Source: a bacterium (lineage in GTDB: Bacteria; Patescibacteriota; Microgenomatia; UBA1400; PJMF01). From it: a stretch of DNA of 6,336 bases. Below the pieces are notes generated by a model. It saw nothing but the letters and a program-made list of their open reading frames with translations. It did no database searches and was not told where the DNA came from. Shown in pieces: positions 1 through 5,650 of this stretch. Location of the stretch: contig OMIS01000047.1 in NCBI GenBank assembly GCA_900299155.1, positions 1-6,336 of the forward strand, in the 5' to 3' direction. Within the stretch, counting starts at the first letter, position 1. Each line of letters begins with the position of its first letter. Made by a program: the position numbers and the translations under genes.

Positions 1-1
1 A

Positions 2-1183
2 TATTATGATACTAACTTATCACAAGCAATAAATGTAACTATAGAATACTTAGATCCACCATCACGCCAGTTATTACAAGAACTTTCAGTGTTTGGTAAC
101 AATTATTTTTCGATAGAAAGTATCAGAGGATTTGATCAGACAAATATATTTGCAATTAAAAATCAAATAGAGCAGTTGTTACAGCGATGTCTAATACAAG
201 CATATCCAGAAGATAAATTTAAGCTTCACCCTGTGATAGCGTTGTACTGTACTCAAAATTTTAGTATAGATACAAAGCTCTTGGAGCGGATAGTACATTA
301 CTATATAAAATTAATTTCAGACGGCATTTCATATTTAAATAAGCAGCCATCAGGTATTGATAAAGAATTAAACTGCATTTTACATATATTGGATACAGCA
401 ATTCAAAATTCACTTTACACATCAGCTATCGCGCTGTGGGAAAGAATAAGCATTTACTTATGGACTACAGGGCGATGGGAAGTGCTTGATAAATATGGAG
501 ACCGCATAGTTTCTGTTTGCAAAATGATTAATGATCATAAAAGTGCTGCATTGTTGCTCATTAGAGAACGGAGTTGGATTTATTACTGGCGTGGAAATGT
601 AGAAACTGCAGAGGAAAAAGCTCTGGAAGGTCTATCTTTAGCTCAACAACTTGAAGATGAATATTTAATCGCTTTTGCTGAACAAAGATTAGGAGTGTTT
701 TATATCACTAAAGGTAGCTTAAACAGAGCAGCTCAATTATTAGAATCTTCTTTTCAAATATTACTGCGGCTCAAGAAAACGAGCCATTTGATTGATGGCA
801 ATACGTATTTTGGGCATTTATATACTAATAAAGGTCAATATTCAGAGGCAATAGAATACTATAAAAAATCTCTGGAGCTTGCAGAGCAAGAAAATGATTA
901 CAAAGCACAAGCAATTTCATATACATATTTATCCCGATGTTTCTATGAACTAAAGGAATACTCACTATGTAGTGAAAACTTGGAAAAAAGCCTTAAAATG
1001 AATAGTTTCATAGGTAGCAAAATTGGCATTGCATTTTATTACATTGGTAAAGCCAAACTTCAATTGGCATTGAAAGAAACTGCTTCTGCAAAAGATTTAT
1101 TAGATAAAGCTCGTAAACTATGTCAGGAGCTAGAGCTGAACAATTCTTTACAGGAGATTGAATTACTAGAATCCAATCTTTAA
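2..1183 (+). CDS. STAND-type signalling protein, C-terminal part (winged helix + TPR repeats), 5' partial
   Basis: The reading frame is open from base 2, giving 393 residues before the TAA stop, so the gene starts upstream of the window. The GTG at 89 is an internal Val codon, not a start. Window residues about 15-90 look like the winged helix that follows an NB-ARC/AP-ATPase NTPase domain: a LDPPSRQLLQELSVF segment, then LIQAYPEDKFKLHP with the typical His-Pro near the end. Residues about 180-390 form helical TPR repeats; the clearest is GQYSEAIEYYKKSLELAEQE, followed by LKEYSLCSENLEKSLKM. Family knowledge: STAND proteins use the NTPase as a switch and the repeats as sensor; in bacteria they serve as transcription regulators or defence sensors. 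The NTPase and any N-terminal effector (HTH, TIR, nuclease) are outside the window, so its role is undecided. It lies 49 nt upstream of the next gene on the same strand and may be co-transcribed with it. Base composition is very AT-rich. Confidence 0.8.
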   Translation, partial: YYDTNLSQAINVTIEYLDPPSRQLLQELSVFGNNYFSIESIRGFDQTNIFAIKNQIEQLLQRCLIQAYPEDKFKLHPVIALYCTQNFSIDTKLLERIVHYYIKLISDGISYLNKQPSGIDKELNCILHILDTAIQNSLYTSAIALWERISIYLWTTGRWEVLDKYGDRIVSVCKMINDHKSAALLLIRERSWIYYWRGNVETAEEKALEGLSLAQQLEDEYLIAFAEQRLGVFYITKGSLNRAAQLLESSFQILLRLKKTSHLIDGNTYFGHLYTNKGQYSEAIEYYKKSLELAEQENDYKAQAISYTYLSRCFYELKEYSLCSENLEKSLKMNSFIGSKIGIAFYYIGKAKLQLALKETASAKDLLDKARKLCQELELNNSLQEIELLESNL

Positions 1184-1186
1184 AAG
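1158..1186 (+). promoter_or_regulatory. weak candidate promoter for the NDRT-RHH gene
   Basis: TTGAAT (1158-1163), a 17-nt spacer and TAAAAG (1181-1186) match the sigma70 consensus at 4/6 and 4/6. The site lies at the 3' end of the STAND gene and immediately precedes the palindrome at 1188-1210, which would then cover the transcription start. The match is modest and could be chance in AT-rich DNA. Confidence 0.25.
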
Positions 1187-1187
1187 G

Positions 1188-1210
1188 TTTTGTCATGAAA
1201 CATGACAAAA
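1188..1210. promoter_or_regulatory. perfect 10-bp palindrome, candidate operator (or hairpin)
   Basis: TTTTGTCATG (1188-1197), AAA, CATGACAAAA (1201-1210) is a perfect inverted repeat in the 49-nt gap before the next gene. A third TGTCAT half-site lies at 1212-1217. There is no T-tract on the + side, so an intrinsic terminator for the STAND gene is less likely than a protein-binding site. Because the downstream gene ends in a ribbon-helix-helix domain, and RHH proteins bind short inverted repeats as dimers of dimers, autoregulation is a reasonable inference. No binding data can be read from the sequence. Confidence 0.5.
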
Positions 1211-1232
1211 GTGTCATTCAATAAAACAAGTA

Positions 1233-1799
1233 ATGGTAGAAAATACACTATCATACCTACAAAAAATGATGTGTATGAAAATATTCTTCTACTTCACACA
1301 AGATATTTTAATCGCTAAACCCGCACTGATTGAAAGAACTTTTACAGTTATTGAGGAACTGGGAGATCAAATCCTAGGTAGCCAAAAATGTCCAATAAAG
1401 AATCCTATTCCTTTAATTCGCGAAGCTGATGTTGTAATTCTTGAGGGTACCGTACCTGCAATTGACACAGGATTCTATGTACAAATGTGCCTTGAGCTTG
1501 ATAAGCCAGTAATACTTTTACATCATGAGTCAGTTAATTTAAATCTTTTAAAAGGGATATCAAATGAACGTTTACAGGTTATACAGTACACTGAAGGATT
1601 TTTTTCAAAAACCCTAAATGAAGCACTGAACTATGCAAAGGATTTTGTAGATATACGTTTTAATTTTTTTATCTCACATGAGCTCAATTCATACTTAAAT
1701 TGGGCAGCGAAAAAGTCCTACATGCTCAAATCAAATTTTATTAGGAACTTAATTCTTCAGCATATGAAGTTGCACCAAAATGAATACAAATCTCAATAA
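1233..1799 (+). CDS. nucleoside 2-deoxyribosyltransferase-like domain fused to a ribbon-helix-helix domain; putative ligand-sensing regulator
   Basis: Counting from the ATG at 1233 (188 aa), residues 15-140 resemble the nucleoside 2-deoxyribosyltransferase (NDRT)/DNPH1 fold: MKIFFYFTQ as first strand, then LIREADVVILEG (61-72), VPAIDTGFYV (74-83) and DKPVILLHH (90-98). In active relatives the Gly-Tyr-Glu motif supplies the nucleophilic Glu; here the aligned residues are Gly80-Phe81-Tyr82, so it appears to be missing. Residues 142-179 fit a ribbon-helix-helix domain: strand RFNFFIS, helix HELNSYLNWAAKK, turn, helix KSNFIRNLILQHMK, with the typical KSxFIR. I infer a DNA-binding protein that senses a nucleoside or nucleotide rather than an enzyme. 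No start has a clear Shine-Dalgarno. ATG 1275 (174 aa) fits the first strand best; ATG 1233 and 1266 are alternatives. It follows the palindrome at 1188-1210 and precedes the enzyme operon by 94 nt. Confidence 0.72.
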   Translation: MVENTLSYLQKMMCMKIFFYFTQDILIAKPALIERTFTVIEELGDQILGSQKCPIKNPIPLIREADVVILEGTVPAIDTGFYVQMCLELDKPVILLHHESVNLNLLKGISNERLQVIQYTEGFFSKTLNEALNYAKDFVDIRFNFFISHELNSYLNWAAKKSYMLKSNFIRNLILQHMKLHQNEYKSQ

Positions 1800-1805
1800 T
1801 TTTTA

Positions 1806-1849
1806 CATCAAAATGCTTCATTGATGCACATGAGTTAGTCAAACATAAT
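1806..1849 (+). promoter_or_regulatory. sigma70-like promoter of the oxidoreductase-kinase-epimerase operon, with inverted repeat over the -35
   Basis: TTGATG (1821-1826), a 17-nt spacer and CATAAT (1844-1849) match the consensus at 4/6 and 5/6, placing the start of transcription near 1856 in the 94-nt gap between genes. CATCAA (1806-1811) and TTGATG (1821-1826) form a perfect 6-bp inverted repeat with a 9-nt spacer; its right arm is the -35 box itself, a plausible operator position. This suggests that the three enzyme genes can be expressed apart from the upstream regulator. Confidence 0.5.
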
Positions 1850-1880
1850 CACATTTACAAATATTTTTTACTAAGTACGA

Positions 1881-1887
1881 AGAAGGA
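1881..1887 (+). promoter_or_regulatory. ribosome binding site of the FAD oxidoreductase gene
   Basis: AGAAGGA ends 6 nt before the ATG at 1894. It is the clearest Shine-Dalgarno among the + strand genes and fixes this start. Confidence 0.75.
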
Positions 1888-1893
1888 TGCACT

Positions 1894-3060
1894 ATGCACA
1901 AAGAAATTTGTACAGATATTTCAATTGTAGGTGCTGGCGTTGCAGGATTAATGACTGCAGCCCGACTTCTTGAGGTGGGCTACTGCGTGACAGTATTAGA
2001 TAAAGCGCCATCAGTATGTAAAGGTTCTTCCGTCAGAAATGAAGGCTGGTTACATGCAGGCACCTATCACGCTACTTCAATTAAAGATGAAAAAACTGCT
2101 TATCTAGTTGCTCAGAGATGTAAGTATGGAAATGAAAAAATTCGAAAACTTGCACCTGAGGCTATTCGTGAACCAGATATAGATTCATATGCAGTCTTCA
2201 AAGATGAAGAATATGCAAATTTTGCAGTCAAAAGATGGGATTCAGCAGGAATACAGTTCTCGGCAGTTATGCTGAGAGAACTCGCAGCACAATGCCCTGA
2301 AATAAATGTACAACCGATTGTGCAAGCTTATAAAGTAAATGACGCAAGTATTCATACTCCAAGCCTGTATTCAAACTTAGTAGAACGAATAAAAGCGAGT
2401 GGGGGTGAGTTTTTTCTACAATCTACAATCCGAGTAGATGCAAATGGTCAAGCATGGATTCATTCAGAAAATAATCCTAGTGATATACCTTTGAATAGTC
2501 AGCTTGTTATTAATACAACTGGATACGGTATGGCAGAGTTTCTCACTCAGTTTTTTGGGCAAGAATATAGTATGCGCTTTTGGAAAAGCCATTTGATTGC
2601 ATATCCTCGTTTAGGAAAACATAATGTTTTTTATATTGAGCCTGGTGAAGCTGCAGCTATTCAACACGGGAAAGTTACTATGGTTGGCCAGCATGAAGAT
2701 GCACTAAATATAGATGTACCTGATATCACACCTGTGGAAACACAGTCGGGACTTGTCATATCCGCTGCACAAAGATTATACCAACAAGCCTCAGCTACCG
2801 TACCACTCGTAACTGCCTGTTTAAAGCCTGACTTGAAAAGTACTGCTACCGCAGCAAGATCAGTTGGTGTAGATATACATGAACCTAAAGCTGGATTTAT
2901 TTTTGCATTACCAGGTAAAATGACGGAAAGCCCGTGTTTAGCTGATAAACTAGTAGAATTGGTTGAGGAAAAAAGTATTAACAGAGGAAGTAAAAAGGGC
3001 AGTTGCAGCATTTTTGTCCCAATTACACCAAGACCATGTGATGAATGGAGCAATACATAG
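1894..3060 (+). CDS. FAD-dependent oxidoreductase, DAO family (L-2-hydroxyglutarate/glycerol-3-phosphate dehydrogenase-like)
   Basis: The 388-aa protein starts with a classic FAD-binding Rossmann motif: DISIVGAGVAGL with Gly13, Gly15 and Gly18, followed by an acidic residue (Asp36) at the end of the second strand. SSVRNEGWLHAGTYH (45-59) matches the Ser-x-Arg-Asn-x-Gly-x-x-His-Ala-Gly-x-Tyr signature of L-2-hydroxyglutarate oxidase-like DAO enzymes, in which the segment contacts the flavin and active site. A C-terminal GFIFALPGKMTESP segment fits the second FAD-binding stretch of the family. No signal peptide or membrane segment is visible, so it is probably a soluble cytoplasmic flavoprotein. 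It should oxidise a CH-OH or CH-NH group; the substrate is unknown, and a hydroxy acid, amino acid or polyol phosphate would all be compatible. It is the first gene of a three-gene operon, and its last codons overlap the longest reading of the kinase gene. Confidence 0.85.
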   Translation: MHKEICTDISIVGAGVAGLMTAARLLEVGYCVTVLDKAPSVCKGSSVRNEGWLHAGTYHATSIKDEKTAYLVAQRCKYGNEKIRKLAPEAIREPDIDSYAVFKDEEYANFAVKRWDSAGIQFSAVMLRELAAQCPEINVQPIVQAYKVNDASIHTPSLYSNLVERIKASGGEFFLQSTIRVDANGQAWIHSENNPSDIPLNSQLVINTTGYGMAEFLTQFFGQEYSMRFWKSHLIAYPRLGKHNVFYIEPGEAAAIQHGKVTMVGQHEDALNIDVPDITPVETQSGLVISAAQRLYQQASATVPLVTACLKPDLKSTATAARSVGVDIHEPKAGFIFALPGKMTESPCLADKLVELVEEKSINRGSKKGSCSIFVPITPRPCDEWSNT

Positions 3061-4010
3061 CTATGCAGTTAGAAAACCAAGTTTTATCCATCGGGACGAT
3101 TTATTTAGATATACACTGTTTAACATTTCCTATTGGAGAAGGTTTATTGAAAAATAAAGAAATAAAAGGCACAGATTACCTATTAAGTGCTGGTGGATCA
3201 GCATTTAATTTTGCAAAACTATGTAAACATTTAGGATTGCATACAAGTTTTATAGGTAAGCGAGGCAATGATGCGATGGGGGATTTAGTTGAACATGAAA
3301 TCAAAAAGTCTGGGGTTGAGCCTATACTTTCAATAGATAGTAACGCTCAAACCAACATAGCGGTTCACTATATAAACGAAAAAGGTGAATCTATCATGAC
3401 TTCATGTGGCAGTGCAAACCAAGCTTTAGATGGAGATTCTGTCTATACAGCTCTAGAGAAGTCTGTAGCAAATGCCAGTTTTTTATATTTGGGAGGCTGC
3501 TACAAGCTCAAACAGCTCTTACCAAAATATGCTCAGTTTGCACAATTAGCACAAAAAAATAATGTAAAAGTCATTGTGGATCATGGCCGAGTAAATAACT
3601 CAGTAACCACCCAAGACATGAAATATGTTCACCAACTTCTTACGTTCACAGATTTTTATCTCCCCAGCAAAGATGAGTTCCTACAAACTTGGGGTGTTTC
3701 AAGTATCCAAAAAGGCATGCTGAAAGCTAGAAAAGTAACTGCTGCAGAAATTATCGTCAAGGATTCTGAACATGGGGCACATGTGCTAAAAGGGAGTCGT
3801 ATGATAACTATTCCTTCACATACAGTAGCAGTTATGAACACCGTCGGAGCTGGAGATAGTTTTAATGCTGGTTTTATCTTAGGTACTGCTAGAGGATATA
3901 CCATAATGGACAGCGTTCGTTTAGCAAATGCAGTAGCAGCAACGTATATTTCAGAGCCAGGGTTACCCTCACTCAAGTCTATCAATAATTATTTTGAGAA
4001 AGAACAATAA
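3045..4010 (+). CDS. PfkB/ribokinase-family carbohydrate or nucleoside kinase
   Basis: The longest form is 321 aa. Two family signatures are present: GGSAFNFA (residues 50-57, the N-terminal substrate-binding Gly-Gly motif), followed by GKRGNDAMG (71-79), and near the C-terminus NTVGAGDSFNAGF (265-277), which holds the anion hole and the catalytic base Asp271. Length and motif spacing are normal, so it is probably an active ATP-dependent kinase acting on the hydroxymethyl group of a sugar, sugar phosphate or nucleoside. Asn rather than Asp starts the second motif, as in some phosphofructokinase-type members. Two starts are possible. ATG 3045 overlaps the oxidoreductase gene by 16 nt without a Shine-Dalgarno. 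ATG 3063 (315 aa) lies 2 nt after its stop, with GGAG at 3047-3050 some 12 nt upstream, and puts the first strand (VLSIGTIYLDI) close to the N-terminus as usual. Either way it is translationally coupled. Confidence 0.88.
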   Translation: MEQYIAMQLENQVLSIGTIYLDIHCLTFPIGEGLLKNKEIKGTDYLLSAGGSAFNFAKLCKHLGLHTSFIGKRGNDAMGDLVEHEIKKSGVEPILSIDSNAQTNIAVHYINEKGESIMTSCGSANQALDGDSVYTALEKSVANASFLYLGGCYKLKQLLPKYAQFAQLAQKNNVKVIVDHGRVNNSVTTQDMKYVHQLLTFTDFYLPSKDEFLQTWGVSSIQKGMLKARKVTAAEIIVKDSEHGAHVLKGSRMITIPSHTVAVMNTVGAGDSFNAGFILGTARGYTIMDSVRLANAVAATYISEPGLPSLKSINNYFEKEQ

Positions 4011-4013
4011 TCC

Positions 4014-5222
4014 ATGATAAAAAGCATACATACATCAGATACTTTTTCAGATGATGCTGTTATTGGAGTGCTTGGTGGGAGTGGGTTTATAGGAAGTTAT
4101 TTTATTAAGTACCTCAATAGTCGTTCGCAAAATTTTACTTGCTTGAAAGTAGGTACAAGAAACAAAAGAAACTTTCTAAAACCAGATTTCAGGCTACCTC
4201 TAGAGGTAGTGGAGTGTGACCACTTAAATTATAAGCAAGTAACTGAATTTTTTAGAGGATGCACCCATATTATAGATTTTGCTGGATTGGCATGGCAGCA
4301 TCCTGGCGGAAAAATTACTTCAAAAAATGACTTACTTAAACAAGAAATAGTGCAAAATGCTGTCAGTGCTCTGATAAAAGCCAGAAATTTACAGGCTGAT
4401 CAATTACTTGTCTGGACTTCTACAAGTGCAATTGAAACTATGTTCGCAAGATTAAGTGAGAAAGACAGTAATACATTACGCACTGAGGTAGAAAAATTGG
4501 CAGCAGTTTTATTAGAGATTCCAGATAAAATGTTGCATGATTCAAGTTCACTCAATATATTTTTGGACAAAATACTGAGTGAGTATAATTTCAGTTCATT
4601 TAGAGTTTCCCCAACTGCTCGTACTACTATCATATACGCAACTGAGTTTAGTTATGCGTACTCTAAACTTCTTGGGCAAATACTACTAGAAAAATTATGC
4701 CCAGAAAGAGTGCGCATTTTGCAAATTTCTGATGTATATGGGCCTGGACAAGATATATCTGAAAAGATTTTAGACCCACTTGTAGCAGCACGAAGAATAC
4801 AAAGATATATCAGTGCATATAAAGCTATTGCTGAAGGGCACTTAGAATGGCTGCCCGTTGGGACTGATTTGTTTGGATTTACCCGAGATAGTCAGAATCT
4901 AATTAGCCAAAAAATTTGGAGTGACTGGGTTTTCCCAACACATGTTGAAGATGTATGTAACCTCGTGCTACGAAGTTGTAGTAAGGGAGTAGACAAGCCA
5001 GTACTGCGTGTACATGGAAATCGTGTATCTAATTTAGAGCTTATGCAGTTTTTGAAAAATTATTTCAATTCTTCAGTGCGGATTATTGAAAATGAGCCGC
5101 TTGATTTTGAAATGGTGCAGAACTCACAAGATCTTGAAGTATTGGGAGTATCAAAACTTGACCTGATTGATTTCAAAACTGGAATAAAAAATTGGATCGA
5201 AGATCATATTGCAGTTACATAG
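4014..5222 (+). CDS. NAD(P)-dependent epimerase/dehydratase (extended SDR) with an unusual central insertion
   Basis: The 402-aa protein has the extended-SDR nucleotide-binding motif GGSGFIG at residues 21-27, the HIIDFAGL strand (85-92) near the cofactor, a Ser/Thr active-site strand VWTSTSAIE (133-141), and a catalytic Tyr-x-x-x-Lys as YAYSK (Tyr214, Lys218). These are followed by DVYGPGQDI and a VFPTHVEDVCN segment typical of sugar-nucleotide epimerases and dehydratases. Family members act on NDP-sugars or related polyols with tightly bound NAD(P). Oddly, about 70 residues separate the Ser/Thr strand from YxxxK, where 20-35 is usual; the insert (about 142-212) is largely helical and may form a lid or contact a partner. 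The gene starts 3 nt after the kinase stop, without a strong Shine-Dalgarno, so coupling is likely. It is the last gene of the operon, facing a convergent gene 21 nt away. Its substrate is not recognisable. Confidence 0.85.
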   Translation: MIKSIHTSDTFSDDAVIGVLGGSGFIGSYFIKYLNSRSQNFTCLKVGTRNKRNFLKPDFRLPLEVVECDHLNYKQVTEFFRGCTHIIDFAGLAWQHPGGKITSKNDLLKQEIVQNAVSALIKARNLQADQLLVWTSTSAIETMFARLSEKDSNTLRTEVEKLAAVLLEIPDKMLHDSSSLNIFLDKILSEYNFSSFRVSPTARTTIIYATEFSYAYSKLLGQILLEKLCPERVRILQISDVYGPGQDISEKILDPLVAARRIQRYISAYKAIAEGHLEWLPVGTDLFGFTRDSQNLISQKIWSDWVFPTHVEDVCNLVLRSCSKGVDKPVLRVHGNRVSNLELMQFLKNYFNSSVRIIENEPLDFEMVQNSQDLEVLGVSKLDLIDFKTGIKNWIEDHIAVT

Positions 5223-5243
5223 TTTGATTATTCAATAAAAAAA
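5223..5243. other. 21-bp convergent gap
   Basis: The epimerase gene ends at 5222 and the stop of the opposite-strand gene lies at 5244-5246. Only a weak 5-bp inverted repeat (TGATT ending at 5229, AATCA at 5242-5246) around an A-rich loop is present, so no convincing terminator is seen for either direction. Confidence 0.5.
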
Positions 5244-5564
5244 TCAGTTAATTATTTTATCTTCACAAATCTTCTGAATCTTGTTTCCATTTGTTTGAAC
5301 TGCTTCCATTTTGCGAAGTAAATTTCCTATCTCAGTTGGCATATTGTCACCATCGGGATGTGCCGCAAAGTACGCATCTACACTTTTAAACTCATGTTCA
5401 AAGCGCTGAGCATACGACATTCGCAGAATGTCACAAGGAAGTGACGGTGTATAACGCCATGTATATTTGAGACTGATCAGCTGCCAATGTAATGCGAGTA
5501 AACCGATAAGTAAAAGATTTACTCCTAAGGATAGTGTCAGTATATATTGTTTGTTAAATTGCAT
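5244..5564 (-). CDS. small single-pass membrane protein of unknown function
   Basis: I do not recognise this 106-aa protein. Residues about 8-30 (ILTLSLGVNLLLIGLLALHW and a few flanking residues) form a hydrophobic segment after a short N-terminus with one Lys, so it is a signal anchor or an uncleaved signal sequence with no clear AxA site. The rest is polar and probably helical, with two Cys residues (in LPCDIL and KICED) and many charged residues, likely outside the cytoplasmic membrane. The ATG at 5564 is preceded on the - strand by GGGAA about 5 nt upstream and by a perfect TATAAT box, which supports it as a real, separately transcribed gene. It converges on the enzyme operon. It could instead be a fast-evolving lineage-specific protein or the remnant of a larger one. 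Confidence 0.6.
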   Translation of the reverse strand: MQFNKQYILTLSLGVNLLLIGLLALHWQLISLKYTWRYTPSLPCDILRMSYAQRFEHEFKSVDAYFAAHPDGDNMPTEIGNLLRKMEAVQTNGNKIQKICEDKIIN

Positions 5565-5582
5565 ATAATTCCCGTGATTTAC

Positions 5583-5588
5583 ATTATA
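5583..5588 (-). promoter_or_regulatory. -10 box of the small membrane protein gene
   Basis: On the - strand this is a perfect TATAAT, about 19 nt before the ATG at 5564, predicting a leader of only about 12 nt. The -35 region would fall in the loop of the hairpin at 5596-5624 and shows no good match (best 3/6), so the promoter may need an activator or be weak. Confidence 0.45.
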
Positions 5589-5595
5589 CAGACTA

Positions 5596-5624
5596 GTTGC
5601 CTGCTGGATAAACCAGCAGGCAAC
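5596..5624 (-). terminator. strong 12-bp stem-loop, probable terminator of the secreted-protein gene
   Basis: GTTGCCTGCTGG (5596-5607), a 5-nt loop and CCAGCAGGCAAC (5613-5624) pair perfectly. The element lies 26 nt beyond the TAG stop (5651-5653) of the secreted-protein gene and before the next gene's -10 box. Position and stability suggest transcription termination or 3'-end protection. There is no T-run after the stem on either strand, so it is not a canonical intrinsic terminator. Confidence 0.6.
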
Positions 5625-5650
5625 CGATGCTCAATAACACTCAGTTTCAC

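Noticed and set aside
89..91. GTG as the start of the STAND-like gene
   Set aside because: The same frame is open from base 2 and the residues before 89 belong to the winged-helix pattern, so the gene is 5' partial.
1008..1217. 69-aa open frame on the - strand
   Set aside because: It is antisense to the conserved TPR gene and the palindrome, with no family features of its own.
1190..1219. TTGTCA in the palindrome as a -35 box
   Set aside because: It matches 5/6, but there is no acceptable -10 box 16-18 nt downstream.
1188..1799. RHH-containing gene as an antitoxin of a toxin-antitoxin pair
   Set aside because: The RHH segment is fused to a full NDRT-like domain and no small toxin gene overlaps or follows it; the next gene is a separate flavoenzyme with its own promoter.
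2661..3053. 130-aa open frame on the - strand
   Set aside because: It is antisense to the conserved C-terminal half of the FAD oxidoreductase.
2963..3157. 64-aa open frame on the + strand spanning the oxidoreductase-kinase junction
   Set aside because: It is in another frame across two well-supported genes and shows no domain.
3656..3985. 109-aa open frame on the - strand
   Set aside because: It lies opposite the PfkB ATP-site motif and shows no features.
4400..4633. 77-aa open frame on the - strand
   Set aside because: It is antisense to the epimerase insertion region with no start signals.
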